A stretch of 23,273 nt of DNA from an uncultured Peptococcaceae bacterium (GCA_900556545.1 USPE01000003.1:1-23273), one strand, 5' to 3'. Numbered from the stretch's first letter, positions 1-6,653 are shown. Program-made: numbers and translations. Notes: generated from the letters alone by a model not told the origin.

Positions 1-462
1 CCGGCCTTCACCGGCCTGGGGGCCCCCTATTGGGATATGTATGCCAGAGGCAGCATATCGGGACTGACAAGGGGTACCGGCCGCAGTCATATGATACGGG
101 CTGCTTTAGAGGCGATTGCTTATCAGACCAATGATGTGCTGAAAGCTATGGAGGAGGACGCTGGCCAGCCGTTGACCGAATTAAAAGTAGATGGCGGTGC
201 TTGCCGCAATAATTTTTTGATGCAGTTTCAGGCGGATATTATCAATTGTCAGGTGAAACGGCCTGCTATTACAGAAACAACTGCCTTGGGCGTAGCCTAT
301 TTGGCAGGTTTGGCAGTGGGATATTGGAACAGCAAAGAGGAAATTGCAGAAAAATGGCATGCAGAGCGGCAGTTTTTCCCGCAGATGGAACAGACGGTGC
401 GGAAAGAAAACTGTTATGGCTGGCAAAAGGCTGTAAAGCGAGCTATGCAGTGGGCTGAATAA
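1..462 (+). CDS. glpK: Glycerol kinase, C-terminal part (5' end outside window)
   Basis: This is the C-terminal 153 residues of an FGGY-family sugar kinase, open from the first base of the window and ending at TAA 460-462. The piece opens with the TGLGAPYWD..ARG block of glycerol kinases, followed by GLTRGT and the VDGGACRNNFLMQFQAD segment of the second actin-like domain, which helps close the nucleotide site. Glycerol kinase phosphorylates glycerol to sn-glycerol 3-phosphate in the cytoplasm, feeding glycolysis or lipid synthesis. Family members are about 500 residues, so roughly 350 residues lie to the left. The next gene begins 81 nt downstream with its own SD and no terminator between, so the two may be cotranscribed. 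Another FGGY kinase is possible, but the motif wording fits GlpK closely. Confidence 0.9.
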   Translation, partial: PAFTGLGAPYWDMYARGSISGLTRGTGRSHMIRAALEAIAYQTNDVLKAMEEDAGQPLTELKVDGGACRNNFLMQFQADIINCQVKRPAITETTALGVAYLAGLAVGYWNSKEEIAEKWHAERQFFPQMEQTVRKENCYGWQKAVKRAMQWAE

Positions 463-543
463 AAGAATGATTCTCACGGAAAGATTGGTGCAGTAGTTTT
501 TGATGGACGGCAAGGTTGGTTTATGAGGAATAGGAGGCAGGCT

Positions 544-1362
544 ATGAAAAAGTTTATGGTTGCGGTTGTGCAGATGGATACTCAAAATAATAAGGCAGAA
601 AACTGGCGGCAAATAAGCGATTTTATTGATGAAGCAGCGGCTAAAGGTGCTGCATTGGTGGCGTTTCCTGAGGTTGTCAATATTCTCAGTGAGGAGCCAA
701 TGTATGCGGAGCCCATTCCCGGCCCTACAACGGAAATTTTTATGCAGAAAGCAAAAGAACATCGTATCTGGATTCATGGCGGCAGCATCAGCGAGGTCAA
801 TCCTGATGGGGTGCGCACCTATAATACGTCGGTGCTGGTAAATCCGGAAGGGCAGATTGTAGTTCGTTACAGTAAACTGCATAATTTTGATATGACATTG
901 CCTGACGGCAGCAGTGTGCGGGAGTCTGACCGCAAAGAGCCGGGGCATGAGATTGTTACTGTGAAAACTGAATTGGGGCATTTGGGATTTGCCATTTGTT
1001 ATGATATGCGTTTTCCTGAATTGTTTCGGTTGATGGCGCTGCAGGGCGCGCAGATTATTTTCTTGCCTGCCAATTTTACCATGCCTACAGGGAAAGATCA
1101 CTGGGAGCCAATTTTGCGTGCCAGAGCCATTGAAAACGGATGCTATCTGATTGCGCCAAATCAGACCGGTATAAAAGAAAAGTTTACTGCCTATGGCAAC
1201 AGTATGGTGGTGGATCCATGGGGTACGGTAATTGCCCGCGCATCTGACAAACCCGGTATTATTTTGGCAGAAATTGATTTGGAATATTTAGAAGCGGTGC
1301 GGCAGAAAAATCCGTCTATATACAATCGGCGGACCGACTTATATCGTATTAACGGGCAATGA
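544..1362 (+). CDS. Carbon-nitrogen hydrolase, Nit1/Nit2-like amidase
   Basis: A 272-residue nitrilase-superfamily amidase. The catalytic Glu-Lys-Cys triad is visible: E43 in AFPEVVN, K111 in YSKLHNFD and C152 in AICYDMRFPELFR. The DMTLPDG..VRESD and HWEPILRARAIENGCY segments resemble the Nit1/Nit2 branch, which hydrolyses deaminated glutathione or omega-amides such as 2-oxoglutaramate. That is a family inference; the substrate cannot be read from sequence. I chose ATG 544 because AGGAGG (532-537) sits 6 nt ahead. An in-frame ATG at 523 adds seven residues and would place the SD inside the gene. The length is normal for the family and there is no signal peptide, so it is cytoplasmic. It lies 81 nt after glpK and ends at a strong terminator. 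Confidence 0.88.
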   Translation: MKKFMVAVVQMDTQNNKAENWRQISDFIDEAAAKGAALVAFPEVVNILSEEPMYAEPIPGPTTEIFMQKAKEHRIWIHGGSISEVNPDGVRTYNTSVLVNPEGQIVVRYSKLHNFDMTLPDGSSVRESDRKEPGHEIVTVKTELGHLGFAICYDMRFPELFRLMALQGAQIIFLPANFTMPTGKDHWEPILRARAIENGCYLIAPNQTGIKEKFTAYGNSMVVDPWGTVIARASDKPGIILAEIDLEYLEAVRQKNPSIYNRRTDLYRINGQ

Positions 1363-1440
1363 ACGTCAGAGATATTTTGTAGAGCGGAAATAATCGCTTA
1401 GGTGTTTAAGCTGTGGTTTGAGAACGGATCTGATTTAAAG

Positions 1441-1488
1441 ATACTGTGAAGAATGGTCTTGCAGGGGCCATTTTTTGCAGTATTTTTT
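1441..1488 (+). terminator. Rho-independent terminator after the Nit hydrolase
   Basis: The arms 1441-1458 and 1466-1483 form an 18-bp stem containing four G:U pairs, with a 7-nt loop (1459-1465), followed by a run of T from 1483. It lies 78 nt after the hydrolase stop and separates that gene from the TRAP genes. Confidence 0.85.
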
Positions 1489-1567
1489 ATTGCCGGTAAA
1501 GTATACTGTGCGGCGTTTTGGTCTATATGCAAACCAATAAATTTATTTGTAGAAATTATTTGATTTC

Positions 1568-1616
1568 ATCTGTACTATAACTATTTTGAATTTTTTGAAA
1601 CTTTTATTGTACAGAT
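1568..1616. repeat. Inverted repeat upstream of the dctP promoter (candidate operator)
   Basis: ATCTGTAC (1568-1575) and GTACAGAT (1609-1616) are perfect 8-bp inverted arms. Their centres lie 41 bp apart, about four helical turns, and the right arm ends 2 bp before the -35 box at 1619. The A/T-rich spacer contains two TTTTGAA-like copies. The position suits an activator or a looping regulator. Binding is an inference. Confidence 0.45.
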
Positions 1617-1618
1617 AA

Positions 1619-1647
1619 TTGACTTCTGGGAATGACGGTGCTATACT
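1619..1647 (+). promoter_or_regulatory. Sigma-A type promoter for dctP
   Basis: The -35 box TTGACT (1619-1624) and -10 box TATACT (1642-1647) are separated by 17 bp, and each matches the consensus at five of six positions. The predicted start near 1654 gives a leader of about 50 nt to ATG 1707. This is the best-looking promoter in the left third of the window and suits a highly expressed binding protein. Confidence 0.75.
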
Positions 1648-1706
1648 CTGTGCATGGACAGATACTGATGTCCAAAACGATATTTATTTATGGGGGAGAT
1701 TTACCA

Positions 1707-2729
1707 ATGAAAAAAGCACGTAAATGGGTTGCAGCGTTGACCGTATGTGCCATGGCCTTTACTTTAACAGCTTGTGGCGGCGGCAGCGATGCAGAAAAAG
1801 ATGCAAATGCTGGCGGAGAACCTGTTGTAATGAAACTGGCGACAACTGTAAATGAAGAAGATAGTTTCCAGCTGGCAGCTGAAAAATTTAAAGAGATTGT
1901 AGAAGAAAAAACAAATGGCGCTTATCAGATTGAAATTTATCCAGATGGTAAACTGGGTGACGAAGCTACTCTGCTGGAAAGTATGGCAGCTGATGAATTG
2001 GAATTGGGCATTGTAACCAGCGGTCCGTTTGTAAACTTTGCACCAGAAATGGGTGTATTGGACATGCCATTCTTATTCTCCGGTAATGAAGAAGCACATA
2101 AGGTATTAGACGGCGAAGTTGGTCAGGAACTGCTGGCAACTCTGGAAAATGCCAACTTGAAAGGTCTGGCTTATGCAGAACGTGGTTTCCGTAACGTAAC
2201 TAACAGCGTAAAACCAATAACAACTGTAGCTGATATGCAGGGTTTAAAACTGCGTGTTATGGAAAATGAAGTATATCAGAAAACCTTTGCTGCTTTAGGT
2301 GCAAATGCCAGCCCAATGGCTTGGCAGGAAACCCTGACTGCTTTGCAGAATGGTGCAATTGAAGGGCAGGAAAACCCAATCAATGTAATTTGTTCTTACA
2401 AGTTGTGGGAATCTAATCAGAAATATGCAACATTGACCCGTCATTCCTATTCTACAGCGATTATCACCATGAGTCTGGCTAAATTTAATGAACTGCCGGA
2501 AGATGTACAGACCATCTTCAAAGATGCTGCGCAGGAAGCTGCTGTATATGAAAGAGATTGGACAGCAGAAAACGAAGCTGCACAGCTGCAGTTAATGAAA
2601 GACAATGGTATGGAAGTTGTAGAAGAACCAGATTTGGATAGCTTTAGAGAAGCTGCACAATCTGTATATGATGAATATCCGGAATATGCTGATTATCTGG
2701 CAAGAATTCAGGCTGCTGCAGCTGAATAA
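1707..2729 (+). CDS. dctP: TRAP transporter substrate-binding lipoprotein DctP
   Basis: A 340-residue extracytoplasmic solute receptor of a tripartite ATP-independent (TRAP) transporter. The N-terminus (MKKARKW, hydrophobic stretch, LTAC) is a lipoprotein signal with Cys23 as the lipidated residue, then a Gly/Ala-rich tether. Family marks are RGFRNVTNS (about 159-167), GLKLRVMEN with the carboxylate-contacting Arg at about 183, and the LTALQNGAIEGQEN helix. TRAP receptors of this type usually bind organic acids such as dicarboxylates, sialic acid or sugar acids; the ligand here is not determinable. ATG 1707 was chosen for the SD GGGGGAG (1692-1698) and the intact lipobox. Codon use is strongly biased, as in the ribosomal genes, suggesting high expression. 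A terminator follows directly, so dctP should outnumber dctQM transcripts. Confidence 0.93.
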   Translation: MKKARKWVAALTVCAMAFTLTACGGGSDAEKDANAGGEPVVMKLATTVNEEDSFQLAAEKFKEIVEEKTNGAYQIEIYPDGKLGDEATLLESMAADELELGIVTSGPFVNFAPEMGVLDMPFLFSGNEEAHKVLDGEVGQELLATLENANLKGLAYAERGFRNVTNSVKPITTVADMQGLKLRVMENEVYQKTFAALGANASPMAWQETLTALQNGAIEGQENPINVICSYKLWESNQKYATLTRHSYSTAIITMSLAKFNELPEDVQTIFKDAAQEAAVYERDWTAENEAAQLQLMKDNGMEVVEEPDLDSFREAAQSVYDEYPEYADYLARIQAAAAE

Positions 2730-2741
2730 TATGTAGTAATG

Positions 2742-2774
2742 ATGCAAGGCAGGGCAACTTGCCTTGCATTTTTA
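2742..2774 (+). terminator. Intra-operon terminator between dctP and dctQ
   Basis: A perfect 10-bp stem (ATGCAAGGCA 2742-2751 with TGCCTTGCAT 2760-2769) has an 8-nt loop and is followed by TTTTTAT. It begins 12 nt after the dctP stop. Since no convincing promoter lies between it and dctQ, it probably works as a partial terminator or 3'-end stabiliser that raises dctP mRNA over dctQM. Confidence 0.8.
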
Positions 2775-2775
2775 T

Positions 2776-2806
2776 CGGCTAAACACCGCAAACGGTTGTT
2801 TTGCCG
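2776..2806 (+). repeat. Imperfect stem-loop in the dctP-dctQ gap
   Basis: CGGC (2776-2779) pairs with GCCG (2803-2806), AAACA (2781-2785) with TGTTT, and CCG with CGG around a CAAA loop. This gives 12 base pairs interrupted by one U-U mismatch and one bulged U. It starts only a few bases after the terminator T-run and has no U-run of its own. Confidence 0.55.
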
Positions 2807-2834
2807 GATGGATACGCAAAAATGGTTTATGCGG

Positions 2835-2860
2835 TTATGTATAAATCATTTTATACATAA
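2835..2860 (+). promoter_or_regulatory. Perfect 11-bp inverted repeat abutting the dctQ SD
   Basis: TTATGTATAAA (2835-2845) and TTTATACATAA (2850-2860) are perfect arms around a TCAT loop. The last AA of the right arm is the start of the SD AAGGAG (2859-2864). As RNA it could partly block ribosome access to dctQ; as DNA it has the form of a dimeric repressor site. Which applies is not decidable from sequence. Confidence 0.5.
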
Positions 2861-2874
2861 GGAGTTGTATTGAA

Positions 2875-3363
2875 ATGGGTTTTGCGAATGGGTTTAAAAA
2901 ATTCAGCGACATCATTGATAAAATTTGCCTGGGTGTGATTGTGGCGATGCTGGGCGTTATGGTGATTGTAACCACAGCGCAGATTATTTGCCGTACTGCG
3001 GGCAGTGCATTGCAGTGGAGCGAGGAAGTAAACCGTTATCTGTTAATCTGGTCTACTTTTCTGGGTGCCAGTTGTGTATATAAAGCGGGCACACATATTT
3101 CCATTACTTTTATGCAGGGACTGTTTTCACCGAAAGTACAGCGAATCATACGAATCATTGTACATGTAATTTGTATTCTGACGTTTTGTGCCATTGTTTA
3201 TTATGGTTTCGTTTATGCAGGAAAACAGGCGCAGCTGGCGCCTGCTTTGCGGATCCCAATGAAATATATGTATATGTCCATACCAATCGGATTTGGGTTG
3301 ATGATTATTCATGCAATTGATGCAATTTTACAGATTTTGCAGGAAAAAGGGGGTAAACTGTAA
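2875..3363 (+). CDS. dctQ: TRAP transporter small membrane subunit DctQ
   Basis: A 162-residue protein with four predicted membrane segments (about 17-40, 57-77, 85-118 and 133-157), the size and layout of DctQ. The VNRYLLIWSTFLGA stretch after the first segment is typical of the family, where (E)..RY.L.W..FLGA marks the second helix. DctQ scaffolds the large subunit DctM and is needed for receptor-dependent uptake at the inner membrane. ATG 2875 follows SD AAGGAG at 2859-2864. The stop TAA 3361-3363 shares its last A with the dctM start, so translation of the two is likely coupled. An inverted repeat touching the SD may adjust its expression relative to dctP. Confidence 0.9.
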   Translation: MGFANGFKKFSDIIDKICLGVIVAMLGVMVIVTTAQIICRTAGSALQWSEEVNRYLLIWSTFLGASCVYKAGTHISITFMQGLFSPKVQRIIRIIVHVICILTFCAIVYYGFVYAGKQAQLAPALRIPMKYMYMSIPIGFGLMIIHAIDAILQILQEKGGKL

Positions 3364-4621
3364 TGGCGGCTTTATTATTTGGAGTTTTTCTTGTTGCGTT
3401 GCTGGTAGGAATTCCGGTAGCCTTTGCCATTATGCTGGCAGCTATGGCTGTTATGACTGCCGGTGATGTTGGACTGGGAATGATTGCGCAGCGTATGTTT
3501 GCCAGTACCAATTCTTTTCCGTTGATTGCCGTTCCTTTTTTCATTTTGGCCGGTGATTTGTTGGCGCAGGGTGCCATTTCTAAATATTTGGTAGAGTTTG
3601 CCGAATCCTTTTTGGGCATGATTAAAGGCGGTTTGTCCATTGTGTCGGTTGTAACCGGTATGTTCTTTGCTGCTATTTCCGGATCTGGTGCAGCTACTAC
3701 CGCTGGGGTGCTACCTTAATTCCCCAATTAAAAGAACGGGGGTATGACGAAGATTCGGCGGCGGCGTTGATTGCGGCGGCGGGAACTATTGGTGTAGTGA
3801 TTCCGCCATCGGTGCCTATGGTGCTGTATGCGGTCAGTTCCGGCGAAAGCTTGAGTCGGTTATTTACCAATGGTTTTCTTCCCGGCGTTTTGATGGGTGT
3901 CATTTTGATTATCATTGCTTTGGCGCAAGCGTATAAACATAATTATCCCAAAGGTGCGAAGTTTTCGCTGAAAAATGTGCTGCTCACTTTTGTGCGGGCA
4001 TTCCCCGGTTTGTTAATGCCTATGATCATTTTGGGCGGCATTTTCTCCGGTAAATTTACAGCTTCTGAGGCTGCTGCGGTTGCAGTTGTATATGCACTCT
4101 TGGTATCTTTTTTAGTGTATCGGGATATGACCTTTAAAAAGCTGTTTGAAATTATGGCGGGCAGTGCGAAAACGTCTGCAGTTATTATGATTATCATTGC
4201 CTGCAGCGGTCCGTTTGGTTGGGTGTTAGCCAGCTATAAGATTCCAGAAGCGATTGCGGGCAGTATTCTTGGAGTGTCAACCAACCAGTATGTTTTATTG
4301 TTTATGATTGCGTTGGTAATCATTATTGCTGGTGTATTTATGGAAACTTCTTCTGCCATTATTATTCTGACGCCTGTATTTTTACCGTTGGTACAAAGTT
4401 TAGGTATTGACCTTGTTCATTTTGGTATTTTGTTTGTAGTAGGGATTGCCATTGGGATGATCACACCGCCTGTTGCTATCAATTTATTTGTGGCGTCTGG
4501 GATTACAGGGAAACCAATTGAATTGATTGCCAAAGCAGTTGTACCTTATCTGCTGGGTTTGTTGTTTGTGTTCTTGCTGATTGTATATCTTCCTTTGTTT
4601 ATACCTGGTATGATTATATAG
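3363..4621 (+). pseudogene. dctM: TRAP transporter large membrane subunit DctM, frameshifted
   Basis: The large channel-forming subunit of the TRAP transporter, normally about 425 residues with 11-12 membrane helices. The first part reads from ATG 3363 through a normal N-terminal half to SGSGAATTAG, then stops at TAA 3717-3719 after 118 residues. The rest of the protein continues in the -1 frame from about 3710 (ATLIPQLKERGYDED, then GTIGVVIPPSVPMVLYAV) to TAG 4621. Family members read SGSG.ATTAAVG..IP. Adding back 4 bases (GGGT, which would have been a tandem GGGTGGGT) gives SGSGAATTAGVGATLIP with exact spacing and 420 residues. A 1-base insertion also restores the frame but leaves one residue missing. 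Either the gene is inactivated, making the transporter non-functional, or the assembly has an error. Both halves look otherwise intact. Confidence 0.88.
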
Positions 4622-4634
4622 TGACTAAAACAAT

Positions 4635-4676
4635 AAAAAGTCTGTAGTGTATATAAAAGCACTGCAGACTTTTTGT
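4635..4676 (+). terminator. Terminator closing the TRAP operon
   Basis: AAAAAGTCTGTAGTG (4635-4649) pairs with CACTGCAGACTTTTT (4660-4674) in a 15-bp stem with one G:U pair and a 10-nt loop, starting 13 nt after the dctM stop. The A-run and T-run flanks could make it act in both directions. Confidence 0.88.
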
Positions 4677-4725
4677 ATGCAGCAATGGATATAGGGAAGA
4701 TAGAAAAATACTTGCGTCGGTTGAA

Positions 4726-4754
4726 TTGTTTCCTATTATAATATACGTTATAAT
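4726..4754 (+). promoter_or_regulatory. Candidate promoter P1 for the ribosomal operon
   Basis: A perfect -10 TATAAT (4749-4754) has TTGTTT (4726-4731) 17 bp upstream. The predicted start near 4761 gives a leader of about 270 nt before rpsJ. Another TATAAT lies at 4737-4742, with only TTGCGT at a poor 19-bp spacing. Confidence 0.55.
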
Positions 4755-4863
4755 GTAGGTGCAAAGGCAGTGTGCCATTCATTATATGAAAGAATGAGTG
4801 GACAGTTATTTGTTAGGTGAAAACTATAAATAGAAATAATGAAAAGAAAGGCAAGAAAAACAT

Positions 4864-4910
4864 TTTTTTAGAAAAAAAATCTTGCAATTGGTTATTCAGT
4901 GTGATAATAT
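4864..4910 (+). promoter_or_regulatory. Candidate promoter P2 with UP-like A/T tracts
   Basis: TTGCAA (4882-4887) is preceded directly by T7 and A8 tracts (4864-4879), where an UP element contacts the alpha subunit. The -10 is either TAATAT (4905-4910, 17-bp spacer) or GATAAT (4903-4908) with an extended TG at 4900-4901 and a 15-bp spacer. GCAAGA (4851-4856) and TCTTGC (4880-4885) frame the tracts as an inverted repeat. The predicted start is near 4915. Confidence 0.5.
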
Positions 4911-4914
4911 TTAG

Positions 4915-5034
4915 GAGTTGCGTAAGACAGGCGATGAAGCGGAAGGTTGCTAGGCATGGCGACACGCCAGACACCGTGTTCTAGGTAATTTCCGTGGAGA
5001 ATGTCCGTTAATCGGGCGCGAAGGAGGGAAAAAC
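4915..5034 (+). promoter_or_regulatory. Structured 5' leader of the S10 operon
   Basis: Nested pairings can be drawn. GCGGAA (4939-4944) pairs with TTCCGT (4990-4995). CTAGG (4950-4954) pairs with TCTAG (4980-4984). The inner hairpin is TGGCG-ACA-CGCCA (4957-4969). A separate hairpin GTCCG-TTAAT-CGGGC (5003-5017) sits just before the SD AAGGAGGG (5021-5028). The segment is more GC-rich than its surroundings, has no reading frame of note, and fits an autoregulatory ribosomal-protein leader. The ligand is unknown; L4 binds the analogous E. coli leader, but with an unrelated structure. Confidence 0.5.
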
Positions 5035-5343
5035 ATGGCAAAACAGAAAATCAGAATTCGCTTGAAAGCATTTGATCATAAATTACTGGATCAGTCTGCA
5101 CAGAAAATTGTTGAAACAGCGAAGAAAACAGGAGCCAAAGTTTCCGGTCCGGTTCCACTGCCGACCGAAAAAAACGTGTTTACAATTTTGAGATCTCCTC
5201 ATGTAAACAAAGACTCCAGAGAACAGTTCGAAATGAGAACACATAAACGTCTGATTGACATTTTTGATCATAATCAGAAAACTGTTGAAGCTCTGATGCG
5301 TTTGGATTTACCATCCGGCGTTGAAATCGAAATCAAATTATAA
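5035..5343 (+). CDS. rpsJ: 30S ribosomal protein S10
   Basis: Full-length S10, 102 residues, the normal size. The family start KIRIRLKAFDHKLLD and the GPVPLPT and FEMRTHKRLIDI segments are intact. S10 sits in the head of the 30S subunit and also doubles as NusE in transcription antitermination, a known role of the family. It is the first gene of the S10 operon, with a strong SD (AAGGAGGG, 5021-5028) ahead of ATG 5035 and the structured leader upstream. The next gene, rplC, begins 29 nt later. Confidence 0.98.
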   Translation: MAKQKIRIRLKAFDHKLLDQSAQKIVETAKKTGAKVSGPVPLPTEKNVFTILRSPHVNKDSREQFEMRTHKRLIDIFDHNQKTVEALMRLDLPSGVEIEIKL

Positions 5344-5372
5344 TCGTTTGCTAAGAGTAAGGAGGTGGCAAG

Positions 5373-5999
5373 ATGAAAGCCATTTTAGGTAAAAAAATTG
5401 GTATGACTCAGATCTTCACTCCAGAAGGTAAAGCAATTCCTGTAACTGTTATCGAAGCAGGCCCTTGCACAGTCATCCAAACCAAAACAAATGACAATGA
5501 TGGCTATGAAGCTATTCAGATAGGGTTTGACGAAATTAAAGAAGTGCGTGCAAACAAACCTCAGAAAGGTCATTTTGCAAAAGCACAGGCAAAACCTATG
5601 AGATTTTTAAGAGAATTCCGCGTTGATAACGCTGGTGAATATCAGCTGGGTCAGGTAATCAAAGCTGACATTTTTGAAGCTGGGGATATTGTTGATGCTA
5701 CTGGTATCAGCAAAGGTAAAGGTTTCCAGGGTAGTATCAAACGTTGCGGTCAATCCAGAGGGCCTATGGGTCACGGTTCTAAATATCATCGCCGTTCCGG
5801 TTCTTTGGGCGCATTGGGTCCAAACCATGTATTTAAAGGTCGTCCGCTGCCAGGTCGTATGGGTGGTTTGAAAATCACAGTTCAGAACCTGCAGATTGTA
5901 AAAGTGGACGCTGAACGCAATTTGCTGTTGGTAAAAGGTTCTGTACCTGGTCCTAACAAATCTATGATTACTATTAAAAGTGCTGTAAAAGCGAAATAA
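5373..5999 (+). CDS. rplC: 50S ribosomal protein L3
   Basis: Full-length L3, 208 residues. It opens with KAILGKKIGMTQIF, as in other bacterial L3 proteins, and carries the extended loop that reaches toward the peptidyl transferase centre (KGFQGSIKRCGQSRGPMGHGSKYHRRSGSLGA region, residues about 118-150), followed by FKGRPLPGRMGG. L3 is an early assembly protein that helps start 50S folding. The SD AAGGAGGTG precedes ATG 5373. The gap to rplD is 30 nt. Confidence 0.98.
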   Translation: MKAILGKKIGMTQIFTPEGKAIPVTVIEAGPCTVIQTKTNDNDGYEAIQIGFDEIKEVRANKPQKGHFAKAQAKPMRFLREFRVDNAGEYQLGQVIKADIFEAGDIVDATGISKGKGFQGSIKRCGQSRGPMGHGSKYHRRSGSLGALGPNHVFKGRPLPGRMGGLKITVQNLQIVKVDAERNLLLVKGSVPGPNKSMITIKSAVKAK

Positions 6000-6029
6000 T
6001 AAGTGTCGCAAGAAAGGAGGAAACTACAA

Positions 6030-6653
6030 ATGCCAAAAGTAGCTTTATTAAATGTAGAAGGCGCTCAGGTTGGTGAAATTGAATTAAACGATGCAGTATT
6101 CGGCATTGAGCCAAATGAAAGCGTTGTACATGAAGCTGTTGTAATGCAAATGGCTAGCTGGCGCCAGGGTACTCACTGCACCAAATCCAGAGGAGAAGTG
6201 AGAGGCGGCGGCCGCAAACCATGGAGACAGAAAGGGACTGGTCGTGCCAGAGTTGGTACTATTCGTTCTCCGCTGTGGCGTGGTGGTGCTATCATTTTCG
6301 GGCCAAAACCAAGAGAATATAGCTATTCCATTCCAAAGAAAAAAAGACGTCTTGCATTGAGATCTGTACTTTCCAGTAAAGTGGCAGAAAATGATATTAT
6401 TGTATTAGATAGCCTGAACTTTGACCAACCAAAAACAAAAGAAATGGTTAAAGTTTTAGATGCATTAAAAGTTGATGCAAAAGCATTAGTTGTTACCGCT
6501 GAAGTAGATGAAAACGTAATGAAATCTGCTCGTAATATTGAAGGGGTTACACCAGTTGCAGCTGCATCCGTTAATGTATATGATGTGTTAGCACACAACA
6601 AGCTGATCATCACAAAAGATGCAATCGCTAAGGTTGAGGAGGTGCTGGCATAA
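6030..6653 (+). CDS. rplD: 50S ribosomal protein L4
   Basis: L4, 207 residues. ATG 6030 (MPKVALLNVEG) matches the family N-terminus and has SD AAAGGAGGAAA about 7 nt ahead. A GTG in the same frame at 6003 would put that SD inside the gene and is rejected. The long tunnel-lining loop is visible as RGGGRKPWRQKGTGRARVGTIRSPLWRGG (about residues 56-85). L4 lines the exit tunnel, and in E. coli it represses its own operon at the S10 leader; whether it does so here is unknown. The stop TAA overlaps the rplW ATG by one base, indicating coupled translation. Confidence 0.98.
   Translation: MPKVALLNVEGAQVGEIELNDAVFGIEPNESVVHEAVVMQMASWRQGTHCTKSRGEVRGGGRKPWRQKGTGRARVGTIRSPLWRGGAIIFGPKPREYSYSIPKKKRRLALRSVLSSKVAENDIIVLDSLNFDQPKTKEMVKVLDALKVDAKALVVTAEVDENVMKSARNIEGVTPVAAASVNVYDVLAHNKLIITKDAIAKVEEVLA

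Larger units (their letters stand above)
1363..1706. other. Intergenic region before dctP (344 nt)
   Basis: I see no credible gene here. It holds the terminator at 1441-1488, a 12-bp A/T palindrome AATAAATTTATT at 1536-1547, an inverted repeat at 1568-1616, the dctP promoter at 1619-1647 and the dctP 5' leader with its SD. An in-frame ATG at 1632 lies inside the promoter, so it is not the dctP start. Confidence 0.7.
4622..5034. other. Intergenic region between the TRAP operon and rpsJ (413 nt)
   Basis: No gene is visible on either strand. The region holds the TRAP terminator, a first promoter candidate (4726-4754), a weak CATTC/GAATG hairpin near 4776-4796, an A/T-tract element (4864-4881) with a second promoter candidate (4882-4910), and a structured leader (about 4915-5034). 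There is no tuf gene or str operon upstream of rpsJ, unlike in many Bacillota. Confidence 0.7.

Noticed and set aside
1..27. GC-rich repeats CCGGCC (twice) and the palindrome GGGGGCCCCC at 18-27
   Set aside because: They encode the conserved GLGAP segment of glycerol kinase and are explained by coding constraint and codon choice.
181..1101. A 306-codon open frame on the minus strand
   Set aside because: It lies opposite glpK and the Nit hydrolase, both clear family members. Its product is rich in His, Cys, Phe and Arg with no recognisable motif, and it would cross the glpK stop. It is a shadow frame.
1632..1706. Upstream in-frame ATG giving a 25-residue extension of DctP
   Set aside because: It lies between the -35 and -10 boxes of the promoter, has no SD, and would bury the lipoprotein signal. 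ATG 1707 has an SD and a proper lipobox.
3702..3720. Programmed -1 frameshifting in dctM
   Set aside because: The site (GCT GGG GTG CTA) is not a slippery heptamer. Re-pairing after a -1 slip is poor, and a simple slip leaves one residue missing compared with the family. Deletion or error is simpler.
4546..4782. A 78-codon minus-strand frame over the dctM end and terminator
   Set aside because: It spans the TRAP terminator and P1 promoter, and its product is low in recognisable features. No SD was seen.
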